DNA from: Paenibacillus phocaeensis
GTDB taxonomy: Bacteria > Bacillota > Bacilli > Paenibacillales > Paenibacillaceae
DNA: 64,000 nucleotides
Direction: 5' to 3'
Assembly (NCBI RefSeq): GCF_900021165.1
Contig: NZ_FCOQ01000009.1
Coordinates: forward strand, 213,501-277,500
Shown here: positions 1-10,230 of the stretch, piece after piece
Numbering within the stretch: the first letter of the stretch is position 1
Layout of the letters: every line of letters begins with the position of its first letter
Program-made: the position numbers and the translations under genes
The notes under the pieces: generated by a model
Database searches by the model: none
What the model saw: the letters and a program-made list of their open reading frames with translations, nothing else
Told to the model about the DNA's origin: nothing

Positions 1-266
1 CCTTCCTGCCTAATCCTAACGGATTGAATCGGCTTCCCTGCATCCAATGAACGAGTGAGACGCAACCACCTCAATACCGGCGGCGGCAACTGCTGCAACC
101 TTTCTTCATTGAGTTGGATAACGGGCTCATGAGCGCATGCCTGCAGGAGAAGAGCGGTTTCCTTTTTTACGTTTCGCCGAAAAGTGAAATTTTGAACAAG
201 CGCAGCTATGAGTAATCCTGATCCGATCACGACAACCGTAATGACTAAAATCTGAAGCCAATCCAT
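1..266 (-). CDS. DUF6544/DUF6920-like membrane-anchored protein, N-terminal part only
   Basis: The reading frame starts at ATG 266 behind a GGAGG-type ribosome site and stays open to the window edge, giving about 88 residues. It begins with a hydrophobic segment (residues about 4-23, rich in I, L, V and A), then a charged stretch, then LPPPVLRWLRL followed by a VRIRQEG motif. That proline-rich motif followed by 'VR-R-Q-G' is typical of the DUF6544 (DUF6920) family, whose function is unknown. The C-terminal part lies outside the window. Family assignment is from motif memory and is moderate. Confidence 0.6.
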   Translation of the reverse strand, partial: MDWLQILVITVVVIGSGLLIAALVQNFTFRRNVKKETALLLQACAHEPVIQLNEERLQQLPPPVLRWLRLTRSLDAGKPIQSVRIRQE

Positions 267-294
267 GCGCCGCCTCCTCTACGATTCTCAATGA

Positions 295-747
295 TTAAGA
301 TGAAGAACGTGCTTCCAACTTCATGATGTTCGATATGAACTGGTCAATCAAGGCTGCGAAGTGCCGGAGATCATCCTCCGAGAAGCCGCCGAACAAATCA
401 TGTAAGAAAGCCAGCTCCCGATCCCCTCTTGCCGCAAAATATTCCTGACACCTCTCGGTAAGGCCGATTCGTTTGAACCGGCGATCCGAATCATCGACGG
501 AAATCTGGACAAACCCTTTCTTTTCCAGACTCCGGACCATTTGCATGACATTCTGATGAGAAACACCGAGTACGCCGGCAATTTCTTTCACAGAGAGTAT
601 GCGCGGCTGACTTTTGTACATAATGGCAATCAAGAGCCACTGCTTCACCGTTACTTCGGGATCCAGCCGATCCCCGAGCACTTGCAGCCGATTGGCGATA
701 ATGAACAGCGAGGCGAAAATCTTCCCTTTATGCTCATCCACAGTCAT
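295..747 (-). CDS. MarR family transcriptional regulator
   Basis: A 150-residue winged-helix repressor. The core reads SVKEIAGVLGVSHQNVMQMVRSLEKKGFVQI, the MarR recognition-helix region, followed by the wing DDSDRRFKRIGLTERC, about residues 50-105. I place the start at ATG 747 because a GGGAGAGG ribosome site sits just upstream; an in-frame TTG at 768 would only add seven residues. A 10 bp AT palindrome lies 26 bp upstream and could be its operator. The adjacent partial gene (1-266) is read in the same direction and is the simplest candidate target. Confidence 0.85.
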   Translation of the reverse strand: MTVDEHKGKIFASLFIIANRLQVLGDRLDPEVTVKQWLLIAIMYKSQPRILSVKEIAGVLGVSHQNVMQMVRSLEKKGFVQISVDDSDRRFKRIGLTERCQEYFAARGDRELAFLHDLFGGFSEDDLRHFAALIDQFISNIMKLEARSSS

Positions 748-772
748 CCCCTGCCTCTCCCGAACCAATAGG

Positions 773-782
773 TAATATATTA
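773..782. promoter_or_regulatory. AT-rich palindrome upstream of the MarR gene
   Basis: TAATATATTA is a perfect 10 bp palindrome in the 5' region of the MarR gene at 295-747. It could be a repressor half-site pair or part of a -10 region. Only its position and symmetry support this. Confidence 0.3.
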
Positions 783-851
783 TATATCTAGCATGAGGAT
801 ATTTTTCCTGTCAAGGAGATATGTTTTCTGTTCGTCAAAAACCGTAACAAA

Positions 852-880
852 ACGCCCTGGCCTTTTTACGACCAGGGCGT
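852..880 (-). terminator. Rho-independent terminator of the beta-glucoside PTS operon
   Basis: Nine-base arms ACGCCCTGG and CCAGGGCGT (852-860 and 872-880) flank an 11-base loop. Read leftwards the hairpin is followed by TTTTGTTA. It lies 18 bp beyond the EIIA stop codon. Confidence 0.8.
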
Positions 881-897
881 ACCTTTCGATTTATTTC

Positions 898-1389
898 TCA
901 GCACTGAATGGTGATAACCGCTTGGGCAGGATCGCTCTGACTTGCAGCTACCTCCACCTGCTTCACACATTCCTGACCATTCGGTACAATGACAGGCGTT
1001 ATCACGGGATAACCCGCTTGCTCAATCAGGGCGATGTCGAACTCCAGCAGCAGTTGTCCCCGGGTGATCACATCCCCCGTTTTGACATGTGCCGTAAAGC
1101 CCTCCCCCTTCAGAGATACGGTGTTCATTCCGACATGAATCAGGATTTGCGCGCCGGAAGCGTGCTCCAGCATAATCGCATGTTTGCTCTTCTCCATCAA
1201 GTGAACAACCTTGCCGTCAAACGGAGCGATGACTTTCCCTTCTGTGGGCTGGATGGCGACGCCTTCCCCCATCATTTTAGCGGCAAAAGCTTCATCAGGC
1301 ACTTGCTCCAAGGCTACCAACGTTCCGGGTACTGGAGACGGAATCTCAACCACCACCGGACCGGCTTGTTTCTTCTTCCAACCAAACAC
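898..1389 (-). CDS. PTS glucose-type EIIA component
   Basis: A 163-residue soluble phosphocarrier of the EIIA-Glc fold. The phosphorylated histidine is His85 in ILIHVGMNTVSLKG, and the supporting histidine is His70 in SKHAIMLEH. It takes phosphate from HPr and passes it to an EIIB domain. The EIIBC at 5918-7315 in the same operon has no EIIA domain of its own, so this gene supplies it. It is the last gene of the operon, 17 bp after the flavin oxidoreductase and just before a hairpin terminator. Confidence 0.93.
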   Translation of the reverse strand: MFGWKKKQAGPVVVEIPSPVPGTLVALEQVPDEAFAAKMMGEGVAIQPTEGKVIAPFDGKVVHLMEKSKHAIMLEHASGAQILIHVGMNTVSLKGEGFTAHVKTGDVITRGQLLLEFDIALIEQAGYPVITPVIVPNGQECVKQVEVAASQSDPAQAVITIQC

Positions 1390-1406
1390 CGTTGTTTCCC
1401 CCTACC

Positions 1407-3287
1407 TTATAGATTTTTAGCGATGAAGTAACCTTCTCGGGTGGCATCCATCACATTTCTTGGTTTATTAGCATCGCCGATAACAAAGGTGTCCGGAACA
1501 ATGCCATAGAAGGAATCGATGAGCGCTGGAGTGGTTCTCATCCCCGTGGAGAGAATCACGGTATCCGCCGGAATTTGCTTCCGCTCGCCAGCTTCCTCAT
1601 AAATAACCCCGTCCGCACTGATTTCTACAATTCTCACATTTAATTTGGTGTGCAGCGTTTCTTGCTTGTCCATGGCCTGCCGTAAACCAACGCGATAGAG
1701 GATGTTCCCGTTCTTGGCCAGCAGATCTCCCGCTTCCATAATGGTAACCTGCTTCCCGTGGCGCGCCAATTCGATCCCCAGCTCGCATCCCGTGGAGCCG
1801 CCGCCAACCAGCACGACCTTATTCCCGACTTCATCCATCCGGGTGTAGACGTCCAATGCCCCCATCACATGGCTTTGCTCCACACCTTTGATCGGAGGTG
1901 TAAACGGAACCGCACCCGTAGCCACAATAATGGCATCCGGGGACAACTGCTTAATCAGCTCCGGCGTTGCTTCTACGCCCAACTTCACCGTAACCCCTGA
2001 TTTGCCGATCTGGGTAATTAAATAGTTCATATAATTGTACAAATCAATCTTCAGCTCTTCATATGCCGAGTAACGCAAGGCCCCGCCGAGCGATTCGTGC
2101 TTCTCCAGCAAAATCACTTCATGGCCCCGCTCATCCGCAACCAAAGCCGCTTTCATCCCCGCCGGGCCGCCCCCGACGATAACCACCTTTTTCCTTTGCT
2201 TCGCCTTAGGCAACTCCAAAGGAACCATATCATAGCGGGTATAACGCGGGTTAACCGAACAGCCAACATTTTTGCGCTCCGTGGAGATATGGTAGCAGTA
2301 TTGGCATCGCAAGCAAGGGACGATATCTTCATCGCGGCCTTCCTTGGCCTTCTGCGGCCAGAACGGGTCGGCAATCAAAGGGCGCCCCAGGGCAACAAAG
2401 TCCGCCTTGCCTTCCGCAATAATCGATTCGGCTTCCGCTGGGCTCATGATCGCGCCCACCACAGATACGGGGATCTTAACGTTGCGCTTGACCTCGGCAG
2501 CCCACTCAACGTTAGGCATATGCTCTTTAAAGATCGTTGGAGCCATGTGCACATTGCCCTCATAGTTGATATCCAGCCCCGCCGAAATATGCACCATATC
2601 CAGCTTGTCCTCAACGATTTTGATAAACTCCAACACGTCCCTGAACTCAATGGAGCCGTCCACAACTTCGGAGGCGCTGATTCTCATGTCCACGATAAAA
2701 TCATGACCCACCGCTTCGCGCACCCGATCAATAATCATTTTCGGGAATTTAATCCGGTTCTCAAAGGAACCCCCGTATTCGTCCGTCCGCTTGTTGAACA
2801 GCGGCGACAGGAATTCGGCAGGGAGCCAGCCATGGGCAAAATGCAGCATAACGAGATCAAATCCGGTCTCCTTGGCCCGCTTGGCCGTCTCTGCCCAGTC
2901 GTTCGCGACCTCGTCCATCATTTGCTCGTCCATCGCTTTGACGATAGTGCCGTCTTCCCGCACCAGATCAACAGGGCCAATGGCATAATCGTCTACACGG
3001 GCATATTGACCCGAATGAATCAGTTCCAGCGAGGCCTTTGCTCCCGCCTGATGGGCGACAATTACCCGATTTCTCGTGGCTTCCATTTGATATTTGTCGA
3101 AGGCATAGGGCTCGTCCGGCCGGGAATAGCTTGCTCTCTTGCGGCTGACGTTAACGCTGCCCGTAATAATGACCCCGGCTCCGCCGATCGCTTTATCATG
3201 ATAAGGTCCTGCAGGCGTGGCAATAATCCGGTTATTGAATACGGTATTTTTGATGCGAATCGGCTTGAATAGATTTGGAAATTTCAT
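1407..3287 (-). CDS. NADH:flavin oxidoreductase / 2,4-dienoyl-CoA-reductase-like (Old Yellow Enzyme with FeS and NAD domains)
   Basis: A 626-residue three-domain flavoenzyme. Residues 1-310 form the FMN-binding TIM barrel with HFAHGW (150-154 region) and the loop RTDEYGGSFENR (168-179). Cys325, Cys328, Cys331 and Cys343 are a [4Fe-4S] ligand set. Residues 366-626 hold two Rossmann motifs (VVIVGGGPAGMKAA and VVLVGGGSTGCELG) for FAD and NAD(P). Family members reduce the C=C bond of enoyl or enoate substrates. The gene starts 2 bp after the GH1 stop and is followed by EIIA, so it is firmly inside a beta-glucoside uptake operon. The plausible job is reducing an unsaturated aglycone released from the sugar, but the substrate is not readable from sequence. 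Confidence 0.88.
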   Translation of the reverse strand: MKFPNLFKPIRIKNTVFNNRIIATPAGPYHDKAIGGAGVIITGSVNVSRKRASYSRPDEPYAFDKYQMEATRNRVIVAHQAGAKASLELIHSGQYARVDDYAIGPVDLVREDGTIVKAMDEQMMDEVANDWAETAKRAKETGFDLVMLHFAHGWLPAEFLSPLFNKRTDEYGGSFENRIKFPKMIIDRVREAVGHDFIVDMRISASEVVDGSIEFRDVLEFIKIVEDKLDMVHISAGLDINYEGNVHMAPTIFKEHMPNVEWAAEVKRNVKIPVSVVGAIMSPAEAESIIAEGKADFVALGRPLIADPFWPQKAKEGRDEDIVPCLRCQYCYHISTERKNVGCSVNPRYTRYDMVPLELPKAKQRKKVVIVGGGPAGMKAALVADERGHEVILLEKHESLGGALRYSAYEELKIDLYNYMNYLITQIGKSGVTVKLGVEATPELIKQLSPDAIIVATGAVPFTPPIKGVEQSHVMGALDVYTRMDEVGNKVVLVGGGSTGCELGIELARHGKQVTIMEAGDLLAKNGNILYRVGLRQAMDKQETLHTKLNVRIVEISADGVIYEEAGERKQIPADTVILSTGMRTTPALIDSFYGIVPDTFVIGDANKPRNVMDATREGYFIAKNL

Positions 3288-3289
3288 CC

Positions 3290-5792
<2,503 letters not shown>

Positions 5793-5917
5793 GTTGTCTC
5801 ACACCTCGCGCCTATCGTTCCGTTTTTCTTTATATTATAGAGTACGCTCAAGGGATTTGCAGTTTCGGTTGCTCTATGGCTTCTGCTTGGCTAGTAGCGT
5901 GATAAACGGTTGGAAAC

Positions 5918-7315
5918 CTACGACTTCTGCTTCTTGAACTGAATGTTTTGCTTGCTTAATAGAATCGTAGCAAAGAAGGAAACCGCCAAAGTTACCCCCA
6001 CTGCGATGAAATAGGTCGTTGCCGTTGGCGAAGACAGAAAGGCCGGCAGGCCGAACAGACCCGTGAACGCAAAGTTCGTAATATAGGACTTGGTCATGCC
6101 GAAGATGATACCGCCAACTAAACCGCCCAGTGTGAGCGAGATGAAATATTTCTTGTTCTTCATGACAACCCCGTACAATCCCGGTTCAGTCACACCTGAC
6201 AAGAAGTTGACGAAGGCGGAGGAACTGGCAATCGTTCTCTCTTCCTTGCTCTTGGAGATGACCATCACGGCGAGACACACTCCAAGCAGCGCGTAGTTCC
6301 CCATTCCGCCTGAACCCAGACTGTATTCCATGCCGTGTTCAGCCAGATAGGACAGTTGCAGGGGCAGCACAACCCAATGAATCCCCAGCATGATGACGTA
6401 AATGAACAGAGCGCCAAATACGGCGTTAAAAAGAATAACGTTGGAGTTCAGGAAGAACTCGTACCCATCAGCTACCAGATTCGCCAGCAGTCCGCCGACA
6501 GGGCCAAATACCATCAAAGTCAAAGGAACCATAATCAGCATGGACAAGAGCGGCACAAAGACGAATTGCAGCATCTTGGGCAGAAATCTTTTCAGCAGCT
6601 TATCCAGATGGGAGTAGGCCCAGATAGCCAAAATAATCGGAATAACCGTACTGGAAAAGTTCATCGCCGTAAACCGGATCCCCAGGAAGTCGATCACATT
6701 CCCCGTCGTCGTGATGCCCGTAATGTTCGGTTCCATCAATGCTGCGCCAATCGCTGCCCCGATGTAAGGGTTAGCCCCGAACTTCTGAGCTGCTGTGAAG
6801 GCAAGCAAGATCGGGAAGAAATAGATCAAGGCATTCCCTGCGCCAGCCAGGATTAAATAAGTGTTGCTGGTAGCCGGAAGTACCCCCGATTGAGCCAAAA
6901 TATCAATAAGCCCTTTAATAATCCCCGATGTCGCCAAAATAGGAATATACGGCGTAAAAATCGCGGAAATCGTTGCCAGCAGCTTATCAAACCAGGACTT
7001 CTTGCTCCCCTTGGCATTAGTAGCCGGGCTTGCCGAGCTCGCCGCCGCGACTCCTTCAGCCCCTGCGCCGCTCTCCAATTGCTGCATGATTTCAGCGTGC
7101 ATCTCATTGACTGTAGGGCCGATGATGACCATCGTTTGCCCTTGAGCATCCATCACCCCAAGCACCTTCGGCAGTGCTTTGAGGGCCTCGCGATCGGCCT
7201 TGGAACTATCATGCAGTTCAAAGCGCAATCTTGTCGCGCAATGAACCAGGCTCGAAATGTTTTGGCTCCCTCCCACGAGTTTAATGATGCTTGTTGCCGT
7301 CTCTTTGTTACTCAT
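5918..7315 (-). CDS. PTS beta-glucoside-type transporter, EIIB-EIIC fusion
   Basis: A 465-residue membrane permease of the glucose/beta-glucoside PTS family. The EIIB domain (about 1-85) carries the phosphocysteine Cys26 in LVHCATRLRFEL. A low-complexity linker (about 86-110) leads to the roughly 10-helix EIIC domain with the GITE-like and GGxxxG transmembrane segments. It lacks an EIIA domain, supplied in trans by the operon's last gene. The ATG at 7315 has a GGGGTGA ribosome site at good spacing, so I prefer it to the GTG at 7324. First gene of the operon. Confidence 0.92.
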   Translation of the reverse strand: MSNKETATSIIKLVGGSQNISSLVHCATRLRFELHDSSKADREALKALPKVLGVMDAQGQTMVIIGPTVNEMHAEIMQQLESGAGAEGVAAASSASPATNAKGSKKSWFDKLLATISAIFTPYIPILATSGIIKGLIDILAQSGVLPATSNTYLILAGAGNALIYFFPILLAFTAAQKFGANPYIGAAIGAALMEPNITGITTTGNVIDFLGIRFTAMNFSSTVIPIILAIWAYSHLDKLLKRFLPKMLQFVFVPLLSMLIMVPLTLMVFGPVGGLLANLVADGYEFFLNSNVILFNAVFGALFIYVIMLGIHWVVLPLQLSYLAEHGMEYSLGSGGMGNYALLGVCLAVMVISKSKEERTIASSSAFVNFLSGVTEPGLYGVVMKNKKYFISLTLGGLVGGIIFGMTKSYITNFAFTGLFGLPAFLSSPTATTYFIAVGVTLAVSFFATILLSKQNIQFKKQKS

Positions 7316-7357
7316 TTGCGTCACCCCAGTAACTTTATCATGTGCTAAAACCCGTTT

Positions 7358-7373
7358 ACTGAAACGTTACAGT
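7358..7373. promoter_or_regulatory. LacI-type operator 1 (downstream copy)
   Basis: ACTGAAACGTTACAGT is a one-sided imperfect copy of the perfect palindrome at 7402-7417. Its centre is 44 bp away, about four helical turns, so a repressor tetramer or two dimers could bind the same DNA face. Confidence 0.7.
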
Positions 7374-7401
7374 AGAAGTTCAAAAAAAATATTTTGAACA
7401 A

Positions 7402-7417
7402 ACTGAAACGTTTCAGT
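7402..7417. promoter_or_regulatory. LacI-type operator 2 (perfect palindrome)
   Basis: ACTGAAACGTTTCAGT is a perfect 16 bp palindrome with a central CG, lying about 30 bp downstream of the predicted transcription start of the PTS operon. Position and symmetry fit a roadblock-type operator of the operon's own LacI protein. Confidence 0.75.
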
Positions 7418-7454
7418 CGTGCTCAAAAAAATAAATCCCTGCAGGTATGTGCCT

Positions 7455-7483
7455 AGTATAAGTGACAAAATTCGACTTGTCAA
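7455..7483 (-). promoter_or_regulatory. Sigma-A promoter of the beta-glucoside PTS operon
   Basis: Read leftwards: TTGACA (7483-7478), a 17 bp spacer, and TATACT (7460-7455). This is a near-perfect housekeeping promoter. It precedes both operators and lies about 140 bp from the EIIBC start. Confidence 0.85.
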
Positions 7484-7496
7484 TAAACCGTTTTCA
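7483..7496. promoter_or_regulatory. cre-like catabolite repression site
   Basis: Read leftwards, TGAAAACGGTTTAT matches 12 of 14 positions of the CcpA consensus TGWNANCGNTNWCA. It abuts the -35 box of the PTS promoter, a position where CcpA would repress. Confidence 0.45.
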
Positions 7497-7522
7497 AAAA
7501 AATAATGGAACTCCAGAACAAA

Positions 7523-7569
7523 ACCATGAGCTCCTTCACTGGCATTAAGCCGGGGAAAGAGCTCATGGT
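7523..7569 (-). terminator. Terminator after the SDR gene
   Basis: Eleven-base perfect arms ACCATGAGCTC and GAGCTCATGGT (7523-7533, 7559-7569) with a 25-base loop. Read leftwards they are followed by TTTTG. It lies between the SDR stop and the PTS promoter. Confidence 0.6.
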
Positions 7570-7605
7570 CTTATGAGTTTAAGAGGCTGCTCGCTTTATC
7601 CGAAA

Positions 7606-8400
7606 TCAGAAAAGGGTGGGTACCATTCCCCCATCCATGCGGATAGGGGATCCTTTAAAAGCAGAGGCCATCGGGCTGCAAATGAAAGCAGTTAATCGAC
7701 CGATCTCCGCAGGTCTGATAAACCGCCCGATTTCGGATTGAGGCAGGTTCTTCGTCATGAAGTCCTTCTCTTTCGCTTCAAAGGTCATCTCTTCATTTGC
7801 ATACACGCTCTCAATGATCTGGCGCACGTTCTCGGAGAGGGTGGGTCCCGGCAGGATCGTGTTCACTGTAACTTCGGTGCCGCGCGTCAGCTTGGACAAG
7901 CTCTTGGACAAGGACAGCAGCATCGATTTGGTTACGCCGTATTGAGGCATCTGTCCGGAAGGCATGACGGCCTCCTCACTTGCGATGAAGATAATACGGC
8001 CGTATTCGCGGCTCATCATGGAAGGCAAGTAAAACTTGCTTAAGGCGTTGGCGGCGAGAAAGTTCGTACGGAAGTACTTCTCCCATACAGCATCGTCTAC
8101 GTCGTCATAGGACATGATCTCATAGATCCCCATGCTGTTGACGAGGATATCAACGTGGGGGAATCGCGCGAATAAAGCCTCCCTCTGCTGCGAATCGACG
8201 AGATCGGCGGCTGCATTTCGAGGTTCCGTTCCCGGGAATGCCGCTTGGATCTCAGCGACCGTACGCTCTACGTCATCGTTGTTACGACCATTTATGAGAA
8301 CATGAACACCTTCCCTGGCAAGTTCAAAGGCAATCGCTTTTCCTATACCTCGGGTTGATCCCGTTACTAAAGCTGTCTTATTCTTTAATCCCATCTCCAT
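7606..8400 (-). CDS. SDR family NAD(P)-dependent oxidoreductase
   Basis: A 264-residue short-chain dehydrogenase. The cofactor motif TGSTRGIG is at 13-20, NSMG at 88-91, and the catalytic set is Asn114, Ser141, Tyr154 and Lys158 (YGVTK). The start is ATG 8400 with AAGGAG ten bases upstream; the longer open frame to 8523 overlaps the AraC gene and is not SDR-like. It follows the AraC regulator in the same direction and is its likely target. The substrate is unknown. Confidence 0.92.
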   Translation of the reverse strand: MEMGLKNKTALVTGSTRGIGKAIAFELAREGVHVLINGRNNDDVERTVAEIQAAFPGTEPRNAAADLVDSQQREALFARFPHVDILVNSMGIYEIMSYDDVDDAVWEKYFRTNFLAANALSKFYLPSMMSREYGRIIFIASEEAVMPSGQMPQYGVTKSMLLSLSKSLSKLTRGTEVTVNTILPGPTLSENVRQIIESVYANEEMTFEAKEKDFMTKNLPQSEIGRFIRPAEIGRLTAFICSPMASAFKGSPIRMDGGMVPTLF

Positions 8401-8474
8401 CTGCCTGCACTCCTTGTGTCTAGGATAGGGATTATGATACCTCGTTTCGTCTATTCGGTCACTAGCCCGGAACG

Positions 8475-9518
8475 TCAATTCTCTTGCGCAACACGCCAAT
8501 TGGCAGGCGTCTCCCCTGTCCATAAGCGAAACGCGCGATAAAACGAATTCTGATCCTCATAGCCGACGAGAAAAGCGACCTCTTTGATCTCCAGCGCAGG
8601 GTCCGCCAAGTAAGCGACGGCCATCTCTCGCCTCGTTTTTGCCAACAACTGCTTAAAGCTTTCGCCTTCTTCCGTCAGCCTGCGCTGCAAGGTGCGCTCG
8701 CTCATCCCGAGCTCGGCGGCTACGGTTTGGATGTTGATTTTCCCTTGAGTCAGGCATCGAGACAGGATCCACTGCACCTTAGCGCTCATGGTGAGCTGGC
8801 CCTGCCGTTCTTCCAGCGTACGATCCAAGGAAGGAGTCAGAATCTCGAGAAGTTCTTCGTTATACGACGTGAAGGGGCGTTCCAGATCCTCACGCTTCAG
8901 CGTTAGCCGATTACGATCCGCCCCCGTCCTTACGCGACAGCCGAAATAACTTTCAAGGGCTTGGACGTTGCCCATGTAATTTATAAATTCTACGGAATGT
9001 GCCTTCAGTTGACGGCCGGTTCCCCGGCGTCCGAGCTCAAGCAGGTAGGCGAGCGTAATGCCGACAAGTACCGGCGGTCCGGGCAACTCGGCATGCTGCC
9101 ATTCCAATTCAATTGCATATTGCTCGCCTTCTTCCTGAATCCGCAAGTTTTCCGGAGGACACATTTGCTTATAACGCGCCATTCGGTTCAGTGCGTCCCG
9201 GTAATCACGGGCGTGAAAGGTCGCCAAAGCAGCCGGCGGATACTGAGCGGTCTCGTACGCGGTTGCAAGCTTGACGATTCCCGTAGCGATGTCCCCGACT
9301 AATTCGGAATAGGCTTGCCAGATGGAATAATATTGTGCGGTCGTCACGAACGGTTCGGTGATGACGGTTAGCGGCAGACGTGCCTGGCGCGCTACCGCTA
9401 TGGGTTCTACCCCTATTCCCTCCAGGCTGGTCCAGAAACCCGGGGCAATCTTGATTCGGTCTACAGAAGGAGCATTCATAGTTGGTAATCGACCTCCAAG
9501 GACAATGTCCTCTTGCAT
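8475..9518 (-). CDS. AraC family regulator with an arabinose-binding-like N-terminal domain (OruR/FeaR-like architecture)
   Basis: A 347-residue regulator. Residues 1-210 resemble the long N-terminal ligand domain found in OruR-type AraC proteins (PF12625). Residues 250-345 hold two helix-turn-helix units with INIQTVAAELGMSERTLQRRL and IKEVAFLVGYEDQNSFYRAFRLWTG. The ATG at 9518 follows the PadR stop codon directly (stop and start adjacent), suggesting coupling; a second ATG at 9479 is possible. It lies 74 bp upstream of the SDR gene. Confidence 0.88.
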   Translation of the reverse strand: MQEDIVLGGRLPTMNAPSVDRIKIAPGFWTSLEGIGVEPIAVARQARLPLTVITEPFVTTAQYYSIWQAYSELVGDIATGIVKLATAYETAQYPPAALATFHARDYRDALNRMARYKQMCPPENLRIQEEGEQYAIELEWQHAELPGPPVLVGITLAYLLELGRRGTGRQLKAHSVEFINYMGNVQALESYFGCRVRTGADRNRLTLKREDLERPFTSYNEELLEILTPSLDRTLEERQGQLTMSAKVQWILSRCLTQGKINIQTVAAELGMSERTLQRRLTEEGESFKQLLAKTRREMAVAYLADPALEIKEVAFLVGYEDQNSFYRAFRLWTGETPANWRVAQEN

Positions 9519-10088
9519 TCACTCAAGCCCTTGTCCATCCACGCGATGGCTCTCGATTAACTGCATAACCCACGTTTCATCAAATCGAAGCTTTTCCAGC
9601 CGATGCCGGAAAAAGATCTGAATATATTTCTGCTCCCCCCCGGGAATCCGATCGTCTTTGCTCGCATATTCCAACCGTTCTTCCTCGTGGCGGATTTCAT
9701 AACGCAGGTAATCTTTGTATTGATGCAAAATTAAAAACTGCAATTCCTTGCTGATCAGTTCAAAATTTTTCAGTTTCGTATAAAAATGCAGCTCGTAATC
9801 CGGCGAATATGGAATCGGTTCTTCCATCAACCGAAAAAAACGTATTCTGCCTTCGTCCGTAAGTTTATAAGTCTTTATTTTTTTCCCTTTTCCTTGTTTG
9901 GCACCCTCCGGTTGCTCATCGGGAACCTGTTCGATTAACCCGTCCGCAAGCATGCCGTGGATCAGCGGATAAATCGCCCCCCAGCTGACTTTTCGCGTAG
10001 GACCAACGATTCCGTTCAAAATCTGATGGAGCAAATAGCCGTGCATCGGGTTATTCATCAATTCGCCGAGTATGAACAATTCGTACAA
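9519..10088 (-). CDS. PadR family transcriptional regulator
   Basis: A 189-residue protein. The N-terminal winged helix (YELFILGELMNNPMHGYLLHQIL) is the PadR signature. The C-terminal half is helical and charged, as in VirR-type PadR proteins that dimerise through this region. The start is a TTG at 10088 supported by AGGGGG eight bases upstream. Its neighbour upstream is the MFS drug-efflux-type pump, a common PadR target, while downstream it touches the AraC gene. Confidence 0.88.
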   Translation of the reverse strand: MYELFILGELMNNPMHGYLLHQILNGIVGPTRKVSWGAIYPLIHGMLADGLIEQVPDEQPEGAKQGKGKKIKTYKLTDEGRIRFFRLMEEPIPYSPDYELHFYTKLKNFELISKELQFLILHQYKDYLRYEIRHEEERLEYASKDDRIPGGEQKYIQIFFRHRLEKLRFDETWVMQLIESHRVDGQGLE

Positions 10089-10153
10089 ACGAAAGGCCCC
10101 CTTTACTGCTTTTAAGCAAACCTCAGTATAACATACAGCTGCCTGAAAAAACA

Positions 10154-10178
10154 GAAAAGCCGCAGGTCGCGGCTTTTC
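10154..10178. terminator. Bidirectional-looking terminator after the MFS gene
   Basis: A perfect 10 bp stem, GAAAAGCCGC / GCGGCTTTTC, with a five-base loop. Read leftwards it is followed by TGTTTTTTC. It separates the MFS gene from the PadR gene. Confidence 0.85.
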
Positions 10179-10230
10179 CAGGCCACCTCCGTTTGCGGCC
10201 GGTTCCGGTATTTTGCTTTAATACCTGCCG

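Noticed and set aside
2097..3272. Long plus-strand open frame (391 codons)
   Set aside because: Antisense shadow of the flavin oxidoreductase gene; composition is His/Arg/Asn-rich and has no family pattern.
8401..8523. N-terminal extension of the SDR reading frame
   Set aside because: The extra 41 residues overlap the AraC gene and lack SDR character; AAGGAG is placed for ATG 8400.
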